A DNA stretch of 45,663 bases. Source: JBBDSU01 sp040904825. GTDB taxonomy: Bacteria > Actinomycetota > Nitriliruptoria > Nitriliruptorales > Nitriliruptoraceae. The notes beneath the pieces were generated by a model. That model saw only the letters and a program-made list of their open reading frames with translations, was not told the DNA's origin and made no database searches. The translations under genes and the position numbers were made by a program. Where the stretch lies: assembly GCA_040904825.1 (NCBI GenBank), contig JBBDSU010000028.1, positions 1 through 45,663 of the forward strand, in the 5' to 3' direction. Of this stretch, positions 8,678 to 16,926 are shown one piece after another (the first letter of the stretch is position 1; each line of letters opens with the position of its first letter).

Positions 8678-9487
8678 TCAGTGGCGCGGCACTCGAAACA
8701 GGATCTCGCCATGAAGGATGCCGAACCATGCACCTTCAGCATCAGCCCAGCGGCGCCACGCTGCACCCATTTCGGCGAGTTCACGCGCATCGGCAAGGCC
8801 GGCTTCAACGATCTGGCCGGTGATTGCTGATCCCGTGATCCGATCGGCCTGAAGATCACCCCACCAACGACACTCAGCGGGCGTCGAGTAGCACCACGCA
8901 CTCGCAGAAGCCTCGACACCTACCAATCCAGCCTGCAACGCCCAGCTCAGCAGGTGGCGACCACCGTCAGGCTCAGTTCCGTTGCGTCGGGCGATAGCGC
9001 GATAGACCTCCAACCAGCGATCAAGTGCTGGATCAGCGGGAAACCAGGCCATGGCCGCATAGTCGGCATCGCGAGCGGCAACCAGCCCGCCAGGAGCAGT
9101 GATGCGTCGCATGTGGCCGAGCGCACCGACTGGATCCGGCAAGTGCTGGAGGACCTGGTGCGCGTGGACGACGTCGTACGTCCCATCAGCTACATCCAAA
9201 GCCATGATGTCACCGACGAGGAAGTCGACGTTGGTGATGCCAGCAGCCTCAGCATCACCACGAGCCTCGTCAAGCACCTCGGCTGACTGGTCAAGACCTG
9301 CCACTCGGCCTGTCGGACCGACGATGCGCGCGAAGTCGCGGGTGATGGTCCCCGGTCCGCACCCGACGTCGAGGACGTTCATGCCCGATCGCAGATGCGG
9401 CAGTAGATACCCGGCAGAATTTTCCGCCGTACGCCATCGATGCGACCGTAGGACACTGTCGTGATGACCCAAGGTGTAGCGCGCCAT
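8678..9487 (-). CDS. class I SAM-dependent methyltransferase
   Basis: Methyltransferase with a seven-strand fold of the UbiE/Methyltransf_11 type. Motif I is VLDVGCGPGTITRDF, motif II is VAGLDQS, GDIMALDVADGTYDVVHAHQVLQHL is the post-I acidic loop and strand, and PGGLVAARDADYAAM closes the core. The substrate is unknown. ATG 9487 is chosen because AGGTGA lies 6 bases upstream; GTG 9496 is an alternative with a poorer site. The 269 residues match small-molecule methyltransferases found widely in actinobacteria. It lies downstream of pgi on the same strand but about 135 bp away, so operon membership is uncertain. Confidence 0.87.
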   Translation of the reverse strand: MARYTLGHHDSVLRSHRWRTAENSAGYLLPHLRSGMNVLDVGCGPGTITRDFARIVGPTGRVAGLDQSAEVLDEARGDAEAAGITNVDFLVGDIMALDVADGTYDVVHAHQVLQHLPDPVGALGHMRRITAPGGLVAARDADYAAMAWFPADPALDRWLEVYRAIARRNGTEPDGGRHLLSWALQAGLVGVEASASAWCYSTPAECRWWGDLQADRITGSAITGQIVEAGLADARELAEMGAAWRRWADAEGAWFGILHGEILFRVPRH

Positions 9488-9621
9488 CGGCGTCACCTCG
9501 CCTGTTGTTCAATCGAGGAAGAGGCCGGACGGCCGCCTTTCAACCTCAGACGCTACGCCAACAGCGCCGTCAACCCGGCGTGGCACCGCACGCAGCCTAC
9601 GGCGACGCCTGGCACCACCGG

Positions 9622-11172
9622 TCAGTGCGTCAGATCGTCCAGGGTTGTCAGGGCAACCCGTCGTCCGCGTGCCTGGAGGGTGTCGAAGTCGCCTGCGGCT
9701 TGCGCTCGCTTGAGCGCCCGGAATCCGAACGCTCTTCCGGGTATTTCGACATCGGCAATATCGTCGCCCACGACCATCAGGAACACCCCTTTGTTCGGTC
9801 CACCTTTGTGGTACTGCCCTGTCGAGTGCAGATATCGGGGCCCGACCCCAATGGTGACCGGCACCTCGTACCGCTGCCGCAGCCGGTCAGCAACCTGGTG
9901 CAACCCGAGTTCGTCGCTGCCGCCAGGCGTAACAAAACCAAGAAGTGCGAGGTAGTCCCCAGGCTGGAGCTGATCGAGAACAGGTTGTGGATGGGACAAC
10001 GGCGGCAACTCGATCCCCTCGTCCAGTACTCGCTGCGTCGCTTGCTTGGCTTCTGTCACATCCGGCTGATCAAACGGATTGACGCCAAGGAGTGCACCAC
10101 CAACTGCGGTGGCAAACTCCCAGATGGCGACCTGCTCAGCAAGTTGGGTGGCCAGGTCCTCACCGTCGTCCCAAGGCAATGAGACGAACGGCACGCCTTC
10201 GTCGTCAAGCATCTGCAGGTGGACGTCCGGACTCCCAATGGTCACGACGAAACGGTCGGCACCAAACCTTGCTCTACCCGGCTCTTCGTCCACGACCGGC
10301 AAGAGGCCAGTGCCGAGCTTGCCGGTCGATTCCGCCACCAACTGTTCGATCCAAGCTCCCAGACCGCTCACTCGCTCCGAAACAAGCAGCGTCAACTTGT
10401 CGCGACCCGCTCGCGCAGCAGCAGCCATCAACGCACCGAGCACCGCCGGATGATTGCGTTGCGGATCAGTTGATCGTGCTGCGGCAAAGGTGTCAGTCGC
10501 ACCTGCCACGTGCTCACCTGGAGCGATTCCAAGGACTGCCGCAGGCAGCAATCCAAAGGGCGTCAACGCTGAGAACCTTCCACCAACGTCGGGCTGGCCG
10601 TTGATCACCTGAGCAAAGCCTTCTCGGGCTGCACGCTCATCGAAGGCGCTGCCAGGATCTGTAATGACCGTGACACGCGTTCCTGCTGCACTACCAAGCG
10701 CATCTACGAGTACCGCCCACAGCCGATCAAGGTGACATGTCGTCTCGATGGTCGTGCCCGACTTGGATGCTGCGATCAGTGCCGTGGTCGTCCAGTCCAA
10801 TTGAGCTTCCACCCGGCGCACTGCCGCTGGATCAGTCGAATCGAGCACGTGGAGTCGAGGCGGCACATCGCTCTCATCGGCGTGCAAGGTCTGTGAGATT
10901 TCCGCCAGCACAGCCGGATAGAGCGACGACCCGCCCATGCCGACCAGGACGACGTCGTCTACCCCACCTGATCGCACAACACTCGCGGCCTGCACGAGTT
11001 CCGACTCCGTCGAAGTGGTCCGGGTATTCGAGTCCAGCCATCCGAGCCGGTCCGCGATTTCGGAAGGATCCTTGCCCCACACCGTGTGGTCTCGCGCCCA
11101 AATACGAGGAACCAACTCCATTGCCCTAGCAATCAAGTCGTCGTACTCGAACGGCAAACGCTGCAAATCCAC
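9622..11172 (-). CDS. pgi: glucose-6-phosphate isomerase of the transaldolase-fused lineage, stand-alone
   Basis: Phosphoglucose isomerase interconverting glucose-6-phosphate and fructose-6-phosphate. SIS-type sugar-phosphate elements are visible: LVGMGGSSLYPAVL, ASKSGTTIETT and EFATAVGGALLGVNPFDQPDV, with the late GPRYLHSTGQYHKGGPNKGVF holding the conserved catalytic-site stretch. This layout matches the PGI half of bifunctional transaldolase/PGI proteins rather than E. coli-type Pgi, but at 516 residues there is no transaldolase domain. GTG 11172 is preferred over GTG 11178 because GAGGAG lies 5 bases upstream of it but abuts the other. A TACGAT hexamer about 30 bp upstream may be the -10. 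Glucose-6-phosphate from this step is also the acceptor for OtsA. Confidence 0.88.
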   Translation of the reverse strand: MDLQRLPFEYDDLIARAMELVPRIWARDHTVWGKDPSEIADRLGWLDSNTRTTSTESELVQAASVVRSGGVDDVVLVGMGGSSLYPAVLAEISQTLHADESDVPPRLHVLDSTDPAAVRRVEAQLDWTTTALIAASKSGTTIETTCHLDRLWAVLVDALGSAAGTRVTVITDPGSAFDERAAREGFAQVINGQPDVGGRFSALTPFGLLPAAVLGIAPGEHVAGATDTFAAARSTDPQRNHPAVLGALMAAAARAGRDKLTLLVSERVSGLGAWIEQLVAESTGKLGTGLLPVVDEEPGRARFGADRFVVTIGSPDVHLQMLDDEGVPFVSLPWDDGEDLATQLAEQVAIWEFATAVGGALLGVNPFDQPDVTEAKQATQRVLDEGIELPPLSHPQPVLDQLQPGDYLALLGFVTPGGSDELGLHQVADRLRQRYEVPVTIGVGPRYLHSTGQYHKGGPNKGVFLMVVGDDIADVEIPGRAFGFRALKRAQAAGDFDTLQARGRRVALTTLDDLTH

Positions 11173-11202
11173 CTGCACTCCTCAAATGGGGCGATTGCCA
11201 TG

Positions 11203-11210
11203 ATCGTACG
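11203..11210 (-). promoter_or_regulatory. putative pgi -10 region (TACGAT) within ATCGTACG
   Basis: Read toward pgi, CGTACGAT places a TACGAT hexamer about 30 bp before the preferred GTG start. The same octamer occurs upstream of guaB and of the helicase, in the same direction. No convincing -35 was found, so the call rests on position and recurrence. Confidence 0.35.
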
Positions 11211-11307
11211 TGCCGATGACCGATCAGTAGTCTTTCGCACCTGCCCGTCCTTCGTGCACGCTTTGGTCGTGCGTCGTTGATCCCTCGATGCCCAAGTGAG
11301 GACTGTT

Positions 11308-12255
11308 GTGCCTGGTGCCCCGCAAATCGTTCGGCCAGTCGTTCCTGACGGCATGCGGCCCGGAGGGCAATTTTCCTCTTGGTGTGGAGAACCACCCTCC
11401 TTTGTCCTGTGTGACGTCGATGGCACCTTGATCGGTAGCGAACATCTCGCCACCAATCGTGTTGTCACAGCTATTGCGACAGCACGCCGTAGCGGGCTGC
11501 GTGTTGGCATTGCAACTGGACGCATGCGGACCAGTGTTGATGTGCTGCGATCGCAACTCGGTGCCGACGGACCTCACGTGTTCCACAACGGAGCCGAATT
11601 TCAAGTCGACGGGCACACTGAAGCCACCTGGACACTCGCACCCGATGATGTCGATGCCCTTATCGCCATCGGGCGCACCCGAGATGACTGCTACGTCGAA
11701 ATCTGCACGACCGACCGGCTCTATGTGAGCAGCAACGATGAGCGCGCAGCACCGCACTGGGAAATGCTCGGCGTTGAACACTCAGGGATTGTGACCACTG
11801 CCGCTCAGCTTGATGATCAACTCGTCGTCAAAGCTACTCTGGTGGCGTTTGGCGTTTCGGGCCCTGTACTCGATGAGCTCACACAGGTGGTCACGTCTGC
11901 AGGGTTGGCCGTCGGCGCCGCGCATTCACCACGCACACCAGGGCTGTTCTATCTCAACGTCACTCATCCATCGGCCAACAAGGGCAGTGCTGCCGAGCGG
12001 GCCGCGCGCGCTATCGGTCTCGACCTTGCCCAGGTCGCAGCCATCGGCGATGCGTTGAACGACCTCCCGTTGTTCGCTCGCGCAGGCACATCGATCGCTA
12101 TGGGCCAAGCGCCCGAGGAAGTGATCGACCAGGCTCACCTCGTGGCTCCACCGGTCGACGACGATGGCGCCGCTGTTGCGTTGGAGGCGTTAGCGAGCTG
12201 GCGCCAACGAGCCGTGCGCGCAGGCGGGCATCAGGACGAGCCTGGCACCGTGTAG
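11308..12255 (+). CDS. HAD-superfamily phosphatase, Cof type
   Basis: Cof-type (class IIB) HAD hydrolase, a family of sugar-phosphate and cofactor phosphatases. Motif I is LCDVDGTLIG, motif II IATGRMRTS, the cap carries HNGAEFQVDG, the motif III lysine is in ANKGSAAERAA, and motif IV is IGDALNDLPLFARAG. Substrate cannot be predicted. GTG 11308 is chosen because GAGGA lies about 5 bases upstream; GTG 11296 and ATG 11353 are in frame, and the conserved part begins only near 11396. It is divergent from pgi and overlaps the last 25 bp of guaB tail to tail. Confidence 0.85.
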   Translation: MPGAPQIVRPVVPDGMRPGGQFSSWCGEPPSFVLCDVDGTLIGSEHLATNRVVTAIATARRSGLRVGIATGRMRTSVDVLRSQLGADGPHVFHNGAEFQVDGHTEATWTLAPDDVDALIAIGRTRDDCYVEICTTDRLYVSSNDERAAPHWEMLGVEHSGIVTTAAQLDDQLVVKATLVAFGVSGPVLDELTQVVTSAGLAVGAAHSPRTPGLFYLNVTHPSANKGSAAERAARAIGLDLAQVAAIGDALNDLPLFARAGTSIAMGQAPEEVIDQAHLVAPPVDDDGAAVALEALASWRQRAVRAGGHQDEPGTV

Positions 12256-13727
12256 TTCGGGGCTTCGTGGACGACATCTAGATCGTGGACATGCGACTCG
12301 CGCGAACCTGCTGCTGTCTGCCGCACGAACCGAGCACGTGACGCCAACTGCGGCAGATCGGGTGCCCCGACATAGCCCATCCCGGATCGCAAGCCTCCGA
12401 TCAGCTGGCCTGTGACTTCGGCGACACTGCCCCGGTAGGGCAACAAGCCCGACACGCCTTCCGGGACCAGCTTGGAGGGTTGGGCAGCCTCAGCGGCACT
12501 TCCGCCCACTCGCTCGGCTTGGAAGTAACGGTCCGCTGATCCGGCGCGCATCGCGTCGATAGAACCCATACCGCGATATTCCTTGTAACGGCGTCCACCC
12601 ACCAGCGCGAGTTCGCCTGGCGACTCGTCGGTACCGGCAAGCAGATTGCCGATCATGACCGCTGCCGCTCCAGCCGCCAAGGCCTTCACAACATCCCCTG
12701 AATAACGGATCCCTCCGTCGGCGACGACGGTGACGCCAGCTGCAGACGCTGCTTCAGCGCATTCCATAACGGCGGAGAACTGCGGCATGCCCACTCCGGT
12801 CACAACTCTGGTCGTACAGATCGAGCCCGGTCCGACTCCCACCTTGACGACGTCGGCGCCATGCTCGACACACGCAGCAACGCCCTCTGCGGTTGCAACG
12901 TTGCCGACCATCAACACGACATCTGGGTGTGCCTGCCGCAACGCTGCAGCAAACTCCAGCACTCCTGACGAGTGGCCGTGAGCAGAGTCGATCGAGAGCA
13001 AATCGGCGCCCGCCGTGACAAGTGCCTTTGCACGCTCTTCGCCATCCGCGCTGATACCGACCGCAGCGCCGCACAACAACCGTCCGCGACTGTCCTTGGC
13101 CGAAGCGGGGTACTTGCGCACCTTCTCAATGTCTTTGAATGTAAACATGCCGGTCAAGCGGCCCGATGCTGGATCGACGGTCGGCAACTTCTCGACCCGA
13201 TGCTCTTGCATGAGATCCCGGGCCTCTTCGAGGGTCGTGCCGGGACCGGCTGTCACGAGTCCGTCAGAGGTCATGTAGTCGCTGACCTTGGTTCCGGCGG
13301 CAGCGCCGAGCCGAAGATCACGATTGGTAATGATGCCTACCAGTGTCCCTGCACCGTCCACGACGGGGAATCCAGACACCCGATAGCGAGCCATCAGGTC
13401 GAATGCTGTGTCAACCAAGTCGTCCGGCCCGAGCGTCACGGGATCGACGATGAACCCCGACTCGGAGCGCTTGACGGTCTCGACCATCGCCGCTTGTGTG
13501 GCTATTGGCGCGTTCTTGTGGATGATTCCCAGACCACCTTGGCGTGCCAGCGCGACAGCCATGTCGGTCTCGGTGACTTTGTCCATCGCTGCCGACAACA
13601 ATGGCAGCCGCAGGCGCAAGCGCTCGTGCAAGGTGGTGCTGACATCGACGTCGCGGGGCAGCACCGCCGAAGCTTGAGGCACCAACAGCACGTCGTCGTA
13701 GCTATACGCCTCGGGAATCAAGCTCAC
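12231..13727 (-). CDS. guaB: inosine-5'-monophosphate dehydrogenase
   Basis: NAD-dependent oxidation of IMP to XMP, the committed step of GMP synthesis. The TIM-barrel start YSYDDVLLVPQ, the paired CBS domains (about residues 95-215), the substrate loop GVGPGSICTTR with catalytic cysteine C304, the phosphate-binding DGGIRYSGDVVKALAAGA, and the mobile flap YKEYRGMGS are all present. Length of 498 is normal. GTG 13727 has GAGGA 9 bases upstream. A perfect 7-bp inverted repeat with TACGAT in its loop lies about 40 bp upstream and overlaps the end of the M42 gene. The end overlaps the HAD gene by 25 bp. Confidence 0.97.
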   Translation of the reverse strand: MSLIPEAYSYDDVLLVPQASAVLPRDVDVSTTLHERLRLRLPLLSAAMDKVTETDMAVALARQGGLGIIHKNAPIATQAAMVETVKRSESGFIVDPVTLGPDDLVDTAFDLMARYRVSGFPVVDGAGTLVGIITNRDLRLGAAAGTKVSDYMTSDGLVTAGPGTTLEEARDLMQEHRVEKLPTVDPASGRLTGMFTFKDIEKVRKYPASAKDSRGRLLCGAAVGISADGEERAKALVTAGADLLSIDSAHGHSSGVLEFAAALRQAHPDVVLMVGNVATAEGVAACVEHGADVVKVGVGPGSICTTRVVTGVGMPQFSAVMECAEAASAAGVTVVADGGIRYSGDVVKALAAGAAAVMIGNLLAGTDESPGELALVGGRRYKEYRGMGSIDAMRAGSADRYFQAERVGGSAAEAAQPSKLVPEGVSGLLPYRGSVAEVTGQLIGGLRSGMGYVGAPDLPQLASRARFVRQTAAGSRESHVHDLDVVHEAPNYTVPGSS

Positions 13728-13758
13728 CGGTCAATCCTCGTCAGGTGCCGCGGTCTTA

Positions 13759-13778
13759 AGTGACGATCGTACGTCACT
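13759..13778. promoter_or_regulatory. inverted repeat with -10-like hexamer upstream of guaB
   Basis: AGTGACG and CGTCACT form perfect 7-base arms around a 6-base centre. Read toward guaB, the centre is TACGAT, a reasonable actinobacterial -10 hexamer about 38 bp before the guaB start. The element spans the stop codon of the M42 gene. It could be a guaB promoter with overlapping operator, or a stem-loop at the end of the M42 transcript; no T-run follows. No good -35 is visible. Confidence 0.4.
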
Positions 13779-15027
13779 GATGGGGGGCATCCTCGCGACT
13801 TTGGTCGCCTCGACTATCGCGATCGGCTTCCAACGCATCAAACGGTTGCGATTCGACCAGATCCTGGGACTCCGGTTGGAAGGTCGGCTCGCGCCGAATG
13901 GCCTGGACAGCCGTCGATGGGAACGCTTTGAGTGGCCCGGTCGGCGCAGCGTCCCAATCTGCGAACGTCAGTGGTGTCTGCAGATACAGCGCCACCAACT
14001 TCGCGGTCGCAACGATGCTGTCCATGTGGGTGCGCTCATGGCCATGCGTGGCGTCAACGCCGAACCCAATCAGTGCTGCGCGAGTCTCGGCACCGGCTTC
14101 CAATGCAGCTGCAACATCTGATCGGTAGTAGCGGAAGATGTCTCTGTGCGCCTCTATCCCGTGATCGAGCGCCAACGCGTGCAAACGACGGGACAAGTGG
14201 TAGTCGAACGGGCCATGCAGATCCTGCATTGCGATGGTCACGCCAGTCTCTGTGGAGGTCTGACCCGGAGCGACAACGGCTGAATCCACCGACACCATTT
14301 CGGCGACATCACGGTGCAACCCGCTGGATGCCCCATGTCCGACTTCTTCGGCGATCGTGATCAGCAGATGCGCACCGACAGGAAGCTTGCATCCGGCGTC
14401 GATCGCCCACTTGAACGCGGCCAGCGCCGCTGCCACCCCGGCCTTGTCGTCCAGGTGACGCGACGTCACGAACCCCGATCCAGTGATGATGGGAACGGCG
14501 AATTGCGCCACGAAATCGCCGACTTGGATCCCTAGGTCAACGAGATCTTGAGCCGTATCGACCTTCTCGTCGATCCGAACCTCGACATGATCCCACCCGT
14601 GGGGCTGCTCATCAACAGCTCGCCCGAAAGCATGCCCTGACGCCTTCTCTGGCAAGACCGTCCCGGTGAACGTCCGATCTGGGTCGTCAGTGAGGATGGT
14701 GACCCGCGATCCTTCAGAAAACCGAGAACTGTGCGTCCCAACCGGGACGATTTCGAGCCGACCGTTGTCCTTCAACGTCCGCACCATGCATCCAATGGTG
14801 TCGGTATGGACCACAACCGCACGATCAAGATCGTGGCCATTGCCGTCCAGCGACCCCACCATCGCGCCCCTGCGCGTCAGCTCGAACGGCAGCCCAATTT
14901 CCTCAAGGCGTTCGCCGACATGTTGCATGACCACGTCGGTGCGACCGGTCGGGCTGGGGACCCGCAACAACTCCAGCAGGACGTCGGTGAGCCAGTCAAT
15001 ATCGAGGTTGGGTTCAATAAGGTTCAT
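13774..15027 (-). CDS. M42 family peptidase of the NAGGN osmoprotectant type
   Basis: Zinc/cobalt aminopeptidase-like protein of family M42. Metal ligands can be placed at H74 and probably D76 (VVHTDT), D193 (SRHLDDKAG), the E227/E228 pair (IAEEVG), D248 (VSVDSAV) and H334 (HERTHMD). The stretch LPEKASGHAFGRAVDEQPHGWDHVEVR resembles the subgroup encoded with N-acetylglutaminylglutamine amide genes (the trio M42 hydrolase). The other two trio genes lie 1.9 kb away on the same strand, so this assignment is well supported. ATG 15027 gives 417 residues; GGAGG is only one base away, so GTG 15036 may be the true start. Proposed roles are release of precursors or turnover of the dipeptide; unproven. 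Confidence 0.85.
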   Translation of the reverse strand: MNLIEPNLDIDWLTDVLLELLRVPSPTGRTDVVMQHVGERLEEIGLPFELTRRGAMVGSLDGNGHDLDRAVVVHTDTIGCMVRTLKDNGRLEIVPVGTHSSRFSEGSRVTILTDDPDRTFTGTVLPEKASGHAFGRAVDEQPHGWDHVEVRIDEKVDTAQDLVDLGIQVGDFVAQFAVPIITGSGFVTSRHLDDKAGVAAALAAFKWAIDAGCKLPVGAHLLITIAEEVGHGASSGLHRDVAEMVSVDSAVVAPGQTSTETGVTIAMQDLHGPFDYHLSRRLHALALDHGIEAHRDIFRYYRSDVAAALEAGAETRAALIGFGVDATHGHERTHMDSIVATAKLVALYLQTPLTFADWDAAPTGPLKAFPSTAVQAIRREPTFQPESQDLVESQPFDALEADRDSRGDQSREDAPHQ

Positions 15028-15182
15028 ACCTCCCACGCTAACGGCTGATCGCGACGGTTCCCAACCTCGTTGCCCAAGACGTCGCGCACGCACTTCGGTA
15101 ACCGCTGGAGGCAACTCATGCTGGACATGGCGCACGCGAGGTGCGAGGTACCGTCGGCGAACTGCTTGCTGCAAGGAGCCTC

Positions 15183-16088
15183 GTGTCTGATTATGACGTG
15201 CCGACGCCATCGGCACCCGCCCCTTGCTACTTGCATCCCGACCGCCCGGCGCTGTTGAGGTGCTCGCGTTGTGAGCGGCCTATCTGCGGCGCCGACGCGA
15301 TCGAAGCACCGGTCGGCTATCAGTGCCCAGAGTGCGCATCGGGAGCTATTCCTGCGCGAACGCTGCGATCGATAGCGACGACTCCGCGAGTCACCCAAAT
15401 CCTCGTCGGGATCATCGCGGCCATCTTCGTGCTGACACAGATCGACCAGTCAGGAACCTTCCTCAATTTTGGGCTGCGTCCTATCGATGTCGGCCAGGGT
15501 CAGTGGTGGCGATTGATCACCAGCGGATTTCTCCACGCGGGCATCGTGCATGTCGCGTTCAACGGCATCCTGCTATGGCGGCTGGGCGAGATGCTCGAAA
15601 CAGCGCTCGGCCATGGACGGTTCTTAGCGCTGTTCGCGTTGGGGCTCGCAGGTGGCGGACTGGGCGTGATGGGATTGTCCTGGATGACGGTCGCGACACC
15701 GATCGCCGGCATTCCGGTCATTGGTGCGATCATCGCGACATCGCCTGCAGGCATCACCGTCGGGGCGTCGGGCGCGGTGTTCGGTCTCATGGGGGCAGCG
15801 GTGGTGGGCATGCGCAACCGCGGCATCAACCCTTGGCGCACTGACATCGGCACGCTGGTGCTGCTCAACCTCGTGATCACTGTGGTGTTTTCGTCCTTCA
15901 TCTCGGTCGGAGGCCATGTGGGAGGATTGCTCGCAGGAATGCTGGGCGGACGCCTGGTCCTCGTGGCACGCGATCAGTCTCGGCGGGCGGCGATCGTGAC
16001 CTGGATGGTTGCCATCGCTGTCTTCGTGGCAGCCGGCATGCTCGGTATCGCGGGCAACGCCGCGATACTCGCACTTCTTGGCCGGTAG
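15183..16088 (+). CDS. rhomboid intramembrane serine protease with N-terminal zinc finger
   Basis: Membrane protease of the rhomboid family. Residues 14-55 form a B-box-like zinc finger: CYLHPDRPALLRCSRCERPIC, then CPECASG. Six hydrophobic segments follow. Active-site features are the HAGIVHVAFNGILLW helix, the catalytic serine S196 in VGASGAVFG, and the histidine H245 in GGHVGGLLAG. Length of 301 residues fits actinobacterial rhomboids, where this zinc-finger fusion is common. GTG 15183 is chosen because AAGGAG lies 4 bases upstream. It is divergent from the M42 gene and just upstream of the gap-containing methyltransferase. Substrates are unknown. Confidence 0.93.
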   Translation: MSDYDVPTPSAPAPCYLHPDRPALLRCSRCERPICGADAIEAPVGYQCPECASGAIPARTLRSIATTPRVTQILVGIIAAIFVLTQIDQSGTFLNFGLRPIDVGQGQWWRLITSGFLHAGIVHVAFNGILLWRLGEMLETALGHGRFLALFALGLAGGGLGVMGLSWMTVATPIAGIPVIGAIIATSPAGITVGASGAVFGLMGAAVVGMRNRGINPWRTDIGTLVLLNLVITVVFSSFISVGGHVGGLLAGMLGGRLVLVARDQSRRAAIVTWMVAIAVFVAAGMLGIAGNAAILALLGR

Positions 16089-16135
16089 CCGCATCGGTCA
16101 CGCTATGCGGCACCCACAACCTTCAGGAGCAACCA

Positions 16136-16920
16136 ATGAGCACAGACCATTTCGATGAGCGTGCCGCAACATGGGATGACGATCCTGCCAAGGTCGAGCG
16201 GGCAACGGCAGTTGCTGCGGCCATTACCGACGCGATCGACATTGCGCCCGGTACCACCCTGCTTGAAGTAGGTGCTGGGACCGGACTCGTCGCCACAGCT
16301 CTGCGACCGCATGTCGGCGCAATCACCTTGTCAGATCCATCTGTGGGCATGCGTACCGTGATGCTCGGCAAGTCGGCAGATCCAGAGCATCCCCTCTCCG
16401 GCGCTCGCATTTTGGACCTCGATCTCGCCGAACGCTCAGACGCCAAGCCTGCCATCGCCGACCGTTTCGGCCTCGTTGTCGCCGTCTTGGTGCTCCATCA
16501 CGTGCCTGACATCGACCACGCCCTGGCAACACTCGTCAACCACAGCGAGGATGGCGGACACGTCGCGGTGGTTGACCTCGAAACCGAAGACGGTTCGTTC
16601 NNNNNNNNNNNNNNNNNNNNNNNNNNNNNNNNNNNNNNNNNNNNNNNNNNNNNNNNNNNNNNNNNNNNNNNNNNNNNNNNNNNNNNNNNNNNNNNNNNNN
16701 CGAGGATGGCGGACACGTCGCGGTGGTTGACCTCGAAACCGAAGACGGTTCGTTCCACGACAGTGACTTCGACGGCCACCACGGATTCGACCCGCCGGAC
16801 ATCGTCGATCGTCTCGCCCGTCTTGGCCTCGTCGACCTGCTGACTCGCCGCGCCGGAACAGTTGTAAAGGAGCACGGCGAATTTGGGCTGTTCATTGCTA
16901 CTGGCAGACGACCGATCTGA
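16136..16920 (+). CDS. class I SAM methyltransferase, interrupted by assembly gap
   Basis: UbiE-type methyltransferase: FDERAATWDDDPAKVERA at the N-terminus, LLEVGAGTGLVATAL as SAM motif I, VLVLHHVPDI after motif II, and EDGGHVAVVDLETEDGSF leading to the last strands. The coding region is cut by 100 N at 16601-16700. The 55 bases before the gap (16546-16600) are repeated exactly after it (16701-16755). Joining base 16600 directly to base 16756 keeps the frame and gives an uninterrupted 209-residue protein ending at 16920, a normal length. The gene is therefore intact in the organism. ATG 16136 has CAGGAGC 7 bases upstream. It ends 6 bp from the convergent NAGGN synthetase. Confidence 0.88.
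16546..16600. repeat. 55-bp contig-end overlap, left copy
   Basis: Exactly identical to 16701-16755, in direct orientation, and abutting the run of N. This is the pattern of two contig ends sharing one k-mer-sized overlap that a scaffolder failed to merge. It is not a biological duplication. Confidence 0.95.
16601..16700. other. assembly gap, 100 N
   Basis: A run of exactly 100 unknown bases, the conventional placeholder for a gap of unknown size. Because the flanks overlap by 55 bp, the true gap length is most likely negative (about -55) and no sequence is missing. Confidence 0.98.
16701..16755. repeat. 55-bp contig-end overlap, right copy
   Basis: Exact second copy of 16546-16600, starting at the first base after the N run. 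Collapsing the two copies restores the methyltransferase frame. Confidence 0.95.
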
Positions 16921-16926
16921 CCGGCT

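Noticed and set aside
7983..8714. 243-codon plus-strand frame
   Set aside because: Antisense to the stress-protein-like gene and the methyltransferase end; composition is shadow-like.
12972..13763. 263-codon plus-strand frame
   Set aside because: Antisense to guaB, with no family resemblance.
16546..16755. Direct 55-bp repeat as a possible mobile-element target duplication or tandem repeat
   Set aside because: Both copies abut a 100-N placeholder exactly and merging them restores a gene, so it is an assembly artefact.
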